This document shows positions 7,200-14,767 of a stretch of 33,231 nucleotides of DNA, piece after piece. The translations under genes were made by a program, and so were the position numbers. The notes below the pieces were generated by a model. That model was not told where the DNA came from. It searched no databases and was given only the letters and a program-made list of their open reading frames with translations. Position 1 is the stretch's first letter. Every line of letters begins with the position of its first letter. Source of the stretch: Halobacteriales archaeon SW_10_66_29 (GTDB taxonomy: Archaea; Halobacteriota; Halobacteria; Halobacteriales; Haloarculaceae). The DNA is taken from assembly GCA_003022845.1 (NCBI GenBank), contig PXSF01000070.1:1-33231 (forward strand), in the 5' to 3' direction.

Positions 7200-9143
7200 T
7201 CAGATCTCCGAGTGGTACGTGTACCCGTCGTCGAGCGCCTGTGCGTCCTCGGGGAGCAGCGCCACGACGACGAACGCGGCGTAATCGCTGACGTACTCGA
7301 CCAGCGCCGCGATCCGGTCGGAGTCGATCGCCTCCAGCGAATCCAGGAGGAGGAACGGGCAGTCCTCGTAGACCTCGTGGGCCAGGTAGCCCGCGAGCGC
7401 GAACACGAGCCCGGTGAGCTCGCGCTCGCTCTCGCTGAGGTGGTCGATCGTGTCCTCGTAGACAGTCCCGGCGTCAGTCCGGCGCACGATGTGGAGCTCG
7501 AACAGCCGTTTCGGAACGACGGACCGCCCCTCCCGCACTTCCGTCTCCTGGATCTCGAGCCAGATCCGCTCCAGGTTGTCGTACTCCAGCAGCGCCAGCA
7601 GGTCGTCCATCTGCGCGTTGAACTGCTCGACGGCCTCTTCCTCGATCCGCTCGATCCGCGTGCGCTGGTCGGCGATCCCCTCGCGGACCGATTCGAGTTC
7701 GGCCTCCAGCTGTTCGCGCCCGGACAGCCGCTCCTCGAGCCGGTCGATCTCCTCGCGCACCTCCGCACGCTCCTCGCGGAGTTGCTCCAGTTCGAACTCG
7801 TGCTCGTTGACCTCCCGGTGGAGCGCGAGCAGTTCGTCGTAGTCGTCGTCCTCGAGGGCGTCGACCTCGTCCTCGAGCCGGTCGATCTCCTCGTCGAGCG
7901 CCTCCCGCCGGGATTTGAGCTGCGAGAGCGTCTCCCGGCTCGCGGACAGCTCCGCCTCCAGCGAGGCGACCTCGTCCTCGATCCGCCCGGCACGGTCGCG
8001 GGTCCGTTCCAGTTCGGCCTTGCGCTCGCCGGCCTCCTCGATGCGGCGGTCGAGCTCGTTGACCCGCTCCATCAGCTCCGAGCGGGCTTCCCGGAGGCGC
8101 TCGCAGGTTTCCTCGATCGCACGTTGTTCGACCTCGGTGCCACAGGTCCAGCAGGCGACCGCCGACCCCTCGAGCAGCTCGTCCGTCGGCGAGCCGCCGT
8201 CGTCGCCCCCGTCGAGGAACTCCTCGACGACGTCAGTCTGTGTCCCCTCGAGCATGTCCTCGTTGAACTGGAGGATCCGCTGGAGGTCGGTCACCGACCC
8301 CTCGGCGTCGCTCTTCCGGGTCCGGAGACGGTCGATCTCGCCCTCGAGCTGGTCGATCTCCTCGACCGGAACCGCCGGGAGCTCATCACGTTCGGCCTCG
8401 AGCTGGTCGATCTCCTCGCGCAGGTCCGTCACCGTCGCCTCCTCGATCTCGATGTCGGAGGCGACGCGGTTGCGCTCCCGCCGCGTCGAGCGGAGCTGTT
8501 CGAGTGTCTCGTCGAGCTCCTCTTTCTCGGACCGGCGCTCCTCCAGGGACTCGTCGGCCGACTCCAGGCGTTCCCGTTTCGTCTCCAGGCCCGCCTCTGT
8601 CTCCTCGATCCGTTTCTCGACCGTCGTGAGCCGCTCCTGGAGACCCGGCAGCTGCTCGCTCAGCTCCCCGATCCGATCGAGTTCGGCCTGGAGCTCAGCC
8701 CGGCGGTCCGTGAGGCGGTCGATCTCGGCCTCGATCGCCTCGGTGTCGATCGGTTCCATGATGATCTCCCGCAGGTCGTCGCCGCGCAGGACCGCCTGCC
8801 GCACGGGGTTGGTCGCCAGCAGGAACGCGAACATGTCGGCGACTGCCGGCTCCGGGAGGTACGCTTCCCCGGTGGCTCTGACGGTCCCGTCCCCGGTCGG
8901 CTGCAGGCGCCGCTCGTACGTCTCGCCCCCGAGAGTCAGCTCGACGCGCCCGGCGTCGGCGTCGCCCTTGACGTTCACGTCGGTGCTCCCGGCCGCCGCC
9001 ATGATCGCCCGCAGGAACGACGTCCTGTTCGTCGCGTTTCGTCCCACCAGCACGTTGACCCCCGGCGCGAGGTCGACAGCGGTCTCCTCGATCCCCCCGA
9101 TCCGCTCGACTTCGAGGCTGGCGGCTTCGCTCGCTGTTTCCAT
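7200..9143 (-). CDS. Archaea-specific SMC-related (Sph-like) ATPase
   Basis: A 647-aa SMC/Rad50-like protein. An N-terminal ATPase half has a degenerate Walker A (VGRNATNRTS, with Asn-Arg where the canonical loop has Gly-Lys). Two long coiled-coil arms surround a zinc-hook-like CWTCG near residue 331. The C-terminal half has a signature-like LSESERELTG and a Walker-B-like FLLLDSLEAID near residue 600. The architecture matches the haloarchaeal SMC-related family that sits beside rdfA and, from published Haloferax work as I recall it, contributes to cell-shape control. It lies downstream of rdfA on the same strand, 122 bp away. A TATA-like TTTTTACG ~25 nt upstream of the ATG suggests its own promoter. 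The degenerate Walker A seems to be a family trait rather than damage. Confidence 0.85.
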   Translation of the reverse strand: METASEAASLEVERIGGIEETAVDLAPGVNVLVGRNATNRTSFLRAIMAAAGSTDVNVKGDADAGRVELTLGGETYERRLQPTGDGTVRATGEAYLPEPAVADMFAFLLATNPVRQAVLRGDDLREIIMEPIDTEAIEAEIDRLTDRRAELQAELDRIGELSEQLPGLQERLTTVEKRIEETEAGLETKRERLESADESLEERRSEKEELDETLEQLRSTRRERNRVASDIEIEEATVTDLREEIDQLEAERDELPAVPVEEIDQLEGEIDRLRTRKSDAEGSVTDLQRILQFNEDMLEGTQTDVVEEFLDGGDDGGSPTDELLEGSAVACWTCGTEVEQRAIEETCERLREARSELMERVNELDRRIEEAGERKAELERTRDRAGRIEDEVASLEAELSASRETLSQLKSRREALDEEIDRLEDEVDALEDDDYDELLALHREVNEHEFELEQLREERAEVREEIDRLEERLSGREQLEAELESVREGIADQRTRIERIEEEAVEQFNAQMDDLLALLEYDNLERIWLEIQETEVREGRSVVPKRLFELHIVRRTDAGTVYEDTIDHLSESERELTGLVFALAGYLAHEVYEDCPFLLLDSLEAIDSDRIAALVEYVSDYAAFVVVALLPEDAQALDDGYTYHSEI

Positions 9144-9164
9144 ACCACGGTTTCCACGTGCCGG

Positions 9165-9172
9165 CGTAAAAA
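9165..9172 (-). promoter_or_regulatory. TATA-like box of the SMC-related gene
   Basis: On the minus strand ACTTTTTACG lies about 22-29 nt before the ATG at 9143, the spacing of a leaderless haloarchaeal promoter. The paired direct repeats at 9204-9263 lie just upstream of it. Confidence 0.45.
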
Positions 9173-9203
9173 GTCATTCGATCACGCCGGTTCCGCCATG
9201 CCC

Positions 9204-9263
9204 GTTACAGGAGAACTATTGTAACGACTATCGCGTCATACGTTACAACCGTACTACTGTAAT
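9204..9263. repeat. Two 22-bp direct repeats between rdfA and the SMC-like gene
   Basis: The pattern GTTACA-N5-ACTAYTGTAAY occurs at 9204-9225 and again at 9242-9263, a spacing of 38 bp. Each copy is also a partial inverted repeat (GTTACA against TGTAAY), and a further half-site TGTTAC follows at 9264-9269, overlapping the rdfA stop codon. Position just upstream of the TATA-like box of the SMC-like gene suggests paired binding sites for a regulator. Which protein binds is unknown. Confidence 0.55.
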
Positions 9264-9265
9264 TG

Positions 9266-9877
9266 TTACGCGTCGGGACAGGAGCAGCCGCCGGCCTCGA
9301 GCAGGTCGTCGACGTCCATGCCCGTCTGGCAGTCCTCGCAGTACACCTGGACGTCGACGATGACGTTGAACGAGCCGACGTCGATGCGGTCGGTCGACCG
9401 GAGGGAGGAAACCTTGTCCTCGACGACGGTCACCGTCCGGTTTCTGAGCCCCTGGATGTGTTCGGCTTCCACGGCAACCTGGTCGGTGTCGGGTTCCTCG
9501 CGGGACGCGCCGCGGTGGCGGAGAAACGTCTGGACCGCCGAGTGGGAGACGAAGGCCGACTCCAGTTCGTCCACGTCGACCCCCTCGCGTTCGAGCTGCC
9601 GGCGGGTCCGGTTGCGGACGGCTGTGCTGACCGAGTCCTCCCGGAGGCGGTCGAGGACTGTCCCCGGGTCGGCGCCGACGGCGGTCGCCGCGTGCTCGGT
9701 CAGGACCTGCTCGATCAGCTGTTCGTTGAAGTACCGCGCCAGCTCCCGGAGGCTCCGTCGCTCCCGGCCCTCGCCGGTCCAGGCCGCGACGAGTTCCTCG
9801 CCGACCTCTCCCATGTCGTACGCCGCCAGCAGCCGTTCGACCTTGCCGCGACGGGTACGGGACGTATCCGCTGTCAT
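9266..9877 (-). CDS. rdfA: Rod-determining factor RdfA family protein
   Basis: A 203-aa protein that I recognise as the haloarchaeal RdfA family from its N-terminal KVERLLAAYDMGEVGEELVA, the block RRSLRELARYFNEQLIEQVL, the segment RRQLEREGVDVDELESAFVS and the C-terminal zinc-ribbon-like VYCEDCQTGMD...CSCPDA. In Haloferax the family is implicated in the switch between disk and rod cells together with an SMC-like partner. The adjacent SMC-related gene supports this. ATG at 9877 with a TATA-like GTTAAC about 27-30 nt upstream points to a leaderless transcript. No membrane segment or signal peptide is seen, so it is likely cytoplasmic. The molecular activity is not evident from sequence. Confidence 0.82.
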   Translation of the reverse strand: MTADTSRTRRGKVERLLAAYDMGEVGEELVAAWTGEGRERRSLRELARYFNEQLIEQVLTEHAATAVGADPGTVLDRLREDSVSTAVRNRTRRQLEREGVDVDELESAFVSHSAVQTFLRHRGASREEPDTDQVAVEAEHIQGLRNRTVTVVEDKVSSLRSTDRIDVGSFNVIVDVQVYCEDCQTGMDVDDLLEAGGCSCPDA

Positions 9878-9901
9878 TGCCGGACACTCGGTGCCGGTCC
9901 G

Positions 9902-9909
9902 TGTTAACG
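9902..9909 (-). promoter_or_regulatory. TATA-like box of rdfA
   Basis: GCGTTAACAC on the minus strand is centred ~29 nt upstream of the rdfA ATG at 9877, in the short gap after the FGGY kinase stop at 9930. The spacing fits a leaderless promoter. Confidence 0.4.
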
Positions 9910-9929
9910 CTTCGGGAGCCGCCCCGCCG

Positions 9930-11378
9930 TCAGTACAGCTCGACGACCGAGCGCCAGCGGTCGACGTACTCCCGCCGCTGGTCCTCGTAGATCCCCCCGA
10001 CGTCGGGGTCGGGTTCGATCCGCCGCTGGACGCCCAGCAAGCGGTCGCTGGCCTCGGTCGCGTCGTCGTACAGCGACGTGATCAGCGCCGGCGGGATGAG
10101 CTGGCCGGCCGTCGTCCGGGGTTTCATCTTCCGGATCGGCCGGTCCCAGATCGAGGCCCGGAGGTCGTACCACCACTCGACGGGGTCCTCGCCGGTCGCG
10201 GACCGCTCGCTCATCATCCGGACCTCGTCGATCGCCGTCCCGAACAGCTCCTCGAAGATGCTGATGTAGTTGTGCTCGGCCAGGGCGACGCCGGTGGTGA
10301 TCCCGCGGGCGAACCGCCCGATCACGTCCTCCGAGGAGAGATCGCCGTCGTGGGTCATGCCGAGCACGGAGTTGCCGATCTCCGGGTCGAAAAACGGGCT
10401 CCGGTTGCCCTGCAGGAACACCTGGTACTCCTCGCCGGGCGGCGTCTCCCGCGCGAGTTCGAGCCCCCGCCCGGGCGAGCAGTCGAACAGCCGGTCGCAG
10501 AACCACTCGAAGACGACGCCGGTGTCGAAGGAGGCGCCGGGCAGGTACCCCTCGATGGGATGGCGGTGGTAGTACAGCGCCTCGTGGGGTTCGATCGTCT
10601 CCGAGACGTACTTGACGACGCTGGTCGCCCCCGAGGTGATGCAGAAGTCGCCGGGTTCGAGACAGCCGTTGGCCAGCGCGGTCGCCCCGCCGTCGGTCAG
10701 CCCCTGGTACAGCTTGGTGCCCGCGAACCCGGTCCGTTCGGCGAGTTCGCCGCTCGCCACGCCGATGTACGAGCCCGGGGGACGGATCGTCGGGAACAGC
10801 TCCCGCGGCAGGTCGAGCGCCTCGAACAGCGGGTCGTACCACTCCGGCATCGCCGGCCTGACGTCCGCGCCGAACTTCAGGGCGTTCGTCCAGTCGATCT
10901 CGACGTTGCGCCACCGCGTCGACCGGCCGTACCGGAGCCGGTAGAGCAGCCACGTCGTCGGTGGCAGCACCCACTCGGCGTCGGTGAACCGATCGGGGTG
11001 TTCCTCCCGTAGCTTCAGCAGTTTGGGGAGTGGCCCCGTCGCCGAGAGCGCGATGTTCCGGTTCTGGAGGTCGCTGGCGACCGCCCGGTCGATCCGCTCG
11101 GCGTACGCCGGCGCGGTCTCGTAGAACATCTGCGGGGGAAAGATCGGCTCGCCCGTCCCGTCGACGACCAGCAGCGTCCCGGACGTGCTCGCCACCGAAC
11201 AGATCCCCTCGTCGGGCAACGGGGGTGCCGCCCGCCGCAACGCCCGCTCCCAGCCGACCGCCGTCTGATCCTCGATCGTCACCTCGCCGCTGTCCAGCAA
11301 CGTCCCCGCCGCGTCGTAGCGGTCGACCCGCACCTCGGAGGTCCCAAGGTGGATCCCGATGAGCCGTGGGTCGGTCAT
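9930..11378 (-). CDS. FGGY-family carbohydrate kinase (divergent), kinase 1
   Basis: A 482-aa sugar/polyol kinase of the FGGY/actin-like fold. The N-terminal phosphate loop is GIHLGTSEVRVDRYD, where relatives have D-x-G-T-S. The likely catalytic Asp lies in QGLTDGGATALANGC, followed by the ATP-site loop CITSGATSVVKYV. The C-terminal half is less typical than in xylulokinases (HNYISIFEELFG). ATG 11378 (MTDPRLIG) is preferred over the longer track start because the family begins close to the phosphate loop. It lies downstream of the IclR gene on the same strand after a 220-bp gap. That gap holds a possible half operator, GTTCT at 11443. A role in the neighbouring catabolic cluster is likely, but the substrate is not predictable. 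Confidence 0.82.
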   Translation of the reverse strand: MTDPRLIGIHLGTSEVRVDRYDAAGTLLDSGEVTIEDQTAVGWERALRRAAPPLPDEGICSVASTSGTLLVVDGTGEPIFPPQMFYETAPAYAERIDRAVASDLQNRNIALSATGPLPKLLKLREEHPDRFTDAEWVLPPTTWLLYRLRYGRSTRWRNVEIDWTNALKFGADVRPAMPEWYDPLFEALDLPRELFPTIRPPGSYIGVASGELAERTGFAGTKLYQGLTDGGATALANGCLEPGDFCITSGATSVVKYVSETIEPHEALYYHRHPIEGYLPGASFDTGVVFEWFCDRLFDCSPGRGLELARETPPGEEYQVFLQGNRSPFFDPEIGNSVLGMTHDGDLSSEDVIGRFARGITTGVALAEHNYISIFEELFGTAIDEVRMMSERSATGEDPVEWWYDLRASIWDRPIRKMKPRTTAGQLIPPALITSLYDDATEASDRLLGVQRRIEPDPDVGGIYEDQRREYVDRWRSVVELY

Positions 11379-11598
11379 GCCTCCCCCTCGCGCCGCCACT
11401 CGCATAAACGCGTCGCCGCCTTCACGTGTTCCACCGCCGATCGTTCTCCATGATTGAATACCAAAGTTCACCCGAAAATAAACGCCACAATCCTTTTTGA
11501 CGTGTGTTTCGGATTTTGGTCACCAACAACGCATTTTGACGAATAGAACAGCTTTCCAGAAATAAAGAACAGAATAACGACGCCGGTGCCGACGGGGA

Positions 11599-12360
11599 TC
11601 AGGTGTGGGTGAGGTTGAGTTCGATGACGTTGGCGGTGCTCCGGACGAGGTCGGGCATCTCGTCGGTGAACCGGTCGTCGCGCATGCGGCCGGTCGGCGC
11701 GGAGACGCTGATCGCTCCCTCGACGGTCCCGTCGGCGACGATCGGCGCCCCGACGCACCGGAGGCCGGTCATCCGCTCCTCGTCGTCGAGGGAGTACCCC
11801 TGCGAGCGGACCGCCTCGAGGTGGTCGAACAGTGCCGCCTCGTCTGTGATCGTCTCGGGTGTGCGCGCCGCGAGGCCGTGGCGGTCGAGGATCTCCCGCA
11901 CCCGCTCCTCGGGGAGGTGTGCGAGGATCGCCTTCCCGTGGGCGGTCACGTGGAGGGGACAGCGGTAGCCGGCGTGGGTATCGAGCGCCACCGCCTGGCT
12001 CCCCTTCGAGCGCTGGAGGGACACGCCGAGCCCGTGCTCCTCGGTCACCAGGCTCGCCATCTCGCCGGTCTGCTCGGCCAGCCTGTCGATCTCCGGCTCG
12101 GCCACGCGGTACAGCTCCTGCCGGTTCCGGACGTACCCCCCGAACTCCAGGAACCTGAGCCCGAGCCTGTACTCGGTCCCCTCCCGTACCACGAACTCGT
12201 CCTCCCGGAGTGTGCTCAGGTGGTTGTGGACCGTGCTTTTGCCCATATCGAGCGCCGTGGCGAGCTCGGTCACCCGGGCGCCGTCGCGCTCCTTGATCGC
12301 CTCCAGGAGCCGGAACGTCTTCCGGCTCGTTTCCACCGGATGTTTCGCCTCGCGTGCCAT
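11599..12360 (-). CDS. IclR-family transcriptional regulator 1
   Basis: A 253-aa IclR-type regulator. A winged HTH spans about residues 10-70 (VTELATALDMGKSTVHNHLS) and is followed by the effector-binding domain (CPLHVTAHGKAILAHLPEER, GLRCVGAPIVADGTVEGAIS). I chose ATG 12360 (MAREAKHP) because a TATA-like CTATTTACG sits ~26 nt upstream. A palindrome GTTCT-N7-AGAAC (12394-12410) lies directly upstream of that box, which suggests autoregulation. The gene lies between kinase 1 and the 2-oxo acid dehydrogenase genes, all on one strand, and probably controls both. The inducer is presumably a pathway intermediate. Confidence 0.9.
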   Translation of the reverse strand: MAREAKHPVETSRKTFRLLEAIKERDGARVTELATALDMGKSTVHNHLSTLREDEFVVREGTEYRLGLRFLEFGGYVRNRQELYRVAEPEIDRLAEQTGEMASLVTEEHGLGVSLQRSKGSQAVALDTHAGYRCPLHVTAHGKAILAHLPEERVREILDRHGLAARTPETITDEAALFDHLEAVRSQGYSLDDEERMTGLRCVGAPIVADGTVEGAISVSAPTGRMRDDRFTDEMPDLVRSTANVIELNLTHT

Positions 12361-12703
12361 GCACGTGTATGACATCGCCGACGTAAATAGGTTGTTCTCC
12401 AATCCAGAACAGTGGTGATAACATACAGAACACGGGCGAAACTCACCGAAACGGTATCTGAAGTTCTGATGAGCTGATTTTCGATACGTACCGAGTTATT
12501 TGTGGGGATAGATCGTTCTCTCAGAGAGAACAGCCGGACGGCTGCCGGCCGCCAGCAGATCGACGCGGGAACGAGCGGGCAGACGGTCAGTGTCGGCTCT
12601 TGCCTGTGGGAGTGGCAGGATATACAGCCAGACGTGACTCCGGACAGTGCCAGGACAGTCCATCGGCTGTGTCACAGTCCGAACAACGGGAGTTGGGACC
12701 GTA
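12361..12703. promoter_or_regulatory. IclR1 upstream region with two GTTCT-N7-AGAAC palindromes
   Basis: This 343-bp gene-free stretch between the IclR start and the E1 beta stop holds two 17-nt palindromes of the same form: GTTCTCCAATCCAGAAC (12394-12410) and GTTCTCTCAGAGAGAAC (12515-12531). The first abuts the TATA-like box at 12383-12390. Another AGAAC half-site is at about 12426. IclR proteins commonly bind palindromes of this size, so these are good operator candidates for the adjacent IclR gene. Track ORFs here have no recognisable product. Confidence 0.6.
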
Positions 12704-13696
12704 TCAGGCGAGGGTCAGAATGGCGTCAACGATATCATCGGTGTCGATGAGGATCTCGTTTTCCAGCGACGGGCTGAACGGCGTGGGGACGTCGGGGATG
12801 CCGAGGCGCTGGACGGGGAAGTCGAGGTCGAAAAACGCCTCCTCGGAGACGTCGGCGGCGATCTGTGACTGGGTGCCGTACGAGAGCGGCGTGTCGTCGA
12901 CGACGACACAGCGGCCGGTTTTGCGGGCGCTCGCGGCGATCGTCTCGGTATCCAGCGGCGAGATGGTCCGCGGATTGACGACCTCGACGCTGATCCCCTC
13001 CTCGCCGAGCTGTTCGGCGGCTTCCAGGGCGTTCCACAGCTGGGCCTGGGTCGCGACGACGGTGACGTCCTCGCCCTCGCGCTCGACGGCCGCCTCCCCG
13101 ATCTCGAAGGTGTAGTCCTCGACTGGCACCTGGCCGGTCTCGTTGTAGACGCTGCCGTGTTCGAACAGCATGATCGGGTCGTTCGAGCGGATGGCCGCCT
13201 TGAACAGCCCCTTCGTGTCCTCGGGGGTCGAGGTACAGACGACCTTCAGGCCGGGGATGGCGGCGAGCCAGTGGTGCAACGCCTGGGAGTGCTGGGCGGC
13301 GGCGTTGGCGCCCATCACGTTTTTCGTGCGGATCACCAGCGGCAGGTCGAGCTTGCCGCCGAACATGTAGCGCATCTTCGCGACCTGGTTGAGCAGCTGG
13401 TCGCCCGCGACGCCGAGGAAGCCACAGTACATGATCTCGACGACGGGCCGCATCCCGGTGGCGGCCGCCCCGAGCGCGGAGCCGACGATCGACACCTCGC
13501 TGATCGGGGTGTTCCGGACGCGCTCGCGGCCGTACTTCTCGTCGAGCCCCTTGAGGATGTTCGAGGTGCCACCGCGGCCGTGGACGTCGATCCCCTGAAT
13601 GTACACCCGCTCGTCGCGCTCCATCTCCTCGTCGAGCGTCTGATTGATCACGTCGCGCACTGCCATCTCCTCGGTCTCCCGCGAGGCGAGGCTCAT
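12704..13696 (-). CDS. 2-oxo acid / acetoin dehydrogenase E1 component, beta subunit
   Basis: A 330-aa transketolase-like beta subunit. With the alpha subunit it forms the thiamin-diphosphate enzyme that decarboxylates a 2-oxo acid or cleaves an acyloin and passes the acyl group to lipoyl-E2. Family landmarks include NTPISEVSIVGSALGAAATG, the YMFGGKLDLPLVIRT block, QHSQALHHWLAAIPGLKVV and the C-terminal EVVNPRTISPLD. The sequence looks closer to acetoin dehydrogenase AcoB than to branched-chain or pyruvate E1 beta, but I cannot exclude those. Its ATG overlaps the alpha-subunit stop by 4 nt (ATGA), so the two are translationally coupled. It is the last gene of the operon before the IclR regulatory region. 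Confidence 0.9.
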   Translation of the reverse strand: MSLASRETEEMAVRDVINQTLDEEMERDERVYIQGIDVHGRGGTSNILKGLDEKYGRERVRNTPISEVSIVGSALGAAATGMRPVVEIMYCGFLGVAGDQLLNQVAKMRYMFGGKLDLPLVIRTKNVMGANAAAQHSQALHHWLAAIPGLKVVCTSTPEDTKGLFKAAIRSNDPIMLFEHGSVYNETGQVPVEDYTFEIGEAAVEREGEDVTVVATQAQLWNALEAAEQLGEEGISVEVVNPRTISPLDTETIAASARKTGRCVVVDDTPLSYGTQSQIAADVSEEAFFDLDFPVQRLGIPDVPTPFSPSLENEILIDTDDIVDAILTLA

Positions 13697-14703
13697 CGGG
13701 AGTCACCTCCGTCGGCGTAGAGCCCCTCGTAGGCCTGCTGGGGATCGGGCATCGGACTCTCGCGTGCGAACTCGATGGCCTCGTCGATTTCGGTTTCGAC
13801 GTCGGCCTGCATGGCCGCCCACTCGTCGGCGGTGAGCACGCCCTCGTCGATGAGCCTCTCGGGGTACGTCTCGACGGGATCTTTCGACTTCCAGTGCTCG
13901 TACTCGCCGTCGTCGCGGTAGAACTCGCTGTCGCCCTCGTGGTGGCCCTCGAAGCGGTAGCCGACGCACTCGACCAGCGACGGCCCCTCGCCGTGCCGGG
14001 CGCGCTCGACGGCCCGCGCCGCCGCGTCGTAGACCGCTTCGACGTCCATCCCGTCGACCTGCTCGCGGTGGGCGCCATACGGTTCCCCGTAGATCGTCAG
14101 GTCGTCGTGGGTCGAGGGCGGGTGCTGTTCGTCGATGCCGCTCATCTCGCCGTACTGGTTGTTCTCGACGATCCCGATCAGCGGGAGGTCCCAGATGGCA
14201 GCCTGGTTGAACGACTCGTGGAACGCCCCCTCAGAGAGTGCGCCGTCGCCGAAGAAGGCGACCGCGACCTGGTCGGTCCCGCGCATCTTCGAGGACAGCG
14301 CCGCCCCCGTCGCGATGGGAACGCCGCCGGCGACGATGCCGTTCGCGCCCAGCATCCCGGCCTCGACGTCCGCGATGTGCATCGAGCCGCCCTTGCCGTT
14401 GCAGTAGCCGGTCTCCTTGCCGTAGATCTCGGCGGCCATCTTGGTCGTGTCGAGCCCGCGGGCGATGCAGTGGCCGTGGCCGCGGTGCGTACTCGTCAGG
14501 TAGTCGCGGTCCTCGAGAACCTGGCAGACCCCGGTCGCCATCGCCTCCTGTCCGATGTAGAGGTGCAGGAACCCGGGGATCTCCGCGTCCGCGAAGTTGT
14601 CCCGCATCCGGGACTCGAACTCGCGGATCCGGAGCATCGTCTCCAGCATCTCGACGCGCTCCTCGTCGGTCGGTTGCGCTCGCTGGTCTGCTTGCTCGCT
14701 CAT
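13693..14703 (-). CDS. 2-oxo acid / acetoin dehydrogenase E1 component, alpha subunit
   Basis: A 336-aa thiamin-diphosphate-binding E1 alpha. The ThDP motif begins at FFGDGALSEGAFHESFNQAA and ends at GIVENN. Also visible are STHRGHGHCIARG, the NGKGGSMHIAD motif and the conserved GANGIVAGGVPIATGAAL. The pattern IPGFLHLYIGQEA...STHRGHGHCIA is characteristic of AcoA-like subunits, hence the acetoin-type label. ATG 14703 is preferred over the 3-codon-longer track start because a TATA-like element lies ~27 nt upstream. It precedes and overlaps the beta subunit. The gap from E2 is 64 bp and contains a separate promoter-like palindrome, so E1 may be controlled independently of E2. Confidence 0.9.
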   Translation of the reverse strand: MSEQADQRAQPTDEERVEMLETMLRIREFESRMRDNFADAEIPGFLHLYIGQEAMATGVCQVLEDRDYLTSTHRGHGHCIARGLDTTKMAAEIYGKETGYCNGKGGSMHIADVEAGMLGANGIVAGGVPIATGAALSSKMRGTDQVAVAFFGDGALSEGAFHESFNQAAIWDLPLIGIVENNQYGEMSGIDEQHPPSTHDDLTIYGEPYGAHREQVDGMDVEAVYDAAARAVERARHGEGPSLVECVGYRFEGHHEGDSEFYRDDGEYEHWKSKDPVETYPERLIDEGVLTADEWAAMQADVETEIDEAIEFARESPMPDPQQAYEGLYADGGDSR

Positions 14704-14721
14704 ACACCTCAAACACGTTAT

Positions 14722-14741
14722 TGCAGAAGTATAAATCTGCA
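14722..14741 (-). promoter_or_regulatory. Palindrome overlapping the E1 alpha TATA box
   Basis: TGCAGA at 14722-14727 and TCTGCA at 14736-14741 form a perfect 6-bp inverted repeat with an 8-nt centre. On the minus strand that centre reads TTTATACT, a TATA-like box ~27 nt upstream of the E1 alpha ATG. A protein bound here would cover the TBP site. It differs from the GTTCT-type palindromes near IclR1, so a second regulator may be involved. Confidence 0.5.
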
Positions 14742-14767
14742 GGATATCACGAACGACCGGATCAGCG

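Noticed and set aside
7212-9224. 670-aa plus-strand ORF opposite the SMC-like gene
   Set aside because: Low-complexity Leu/Arg/Glu pattern typical of an antisense shadow of a coiled-coil gene; no domain motif, and the minus-strand frame has clear SMC features.
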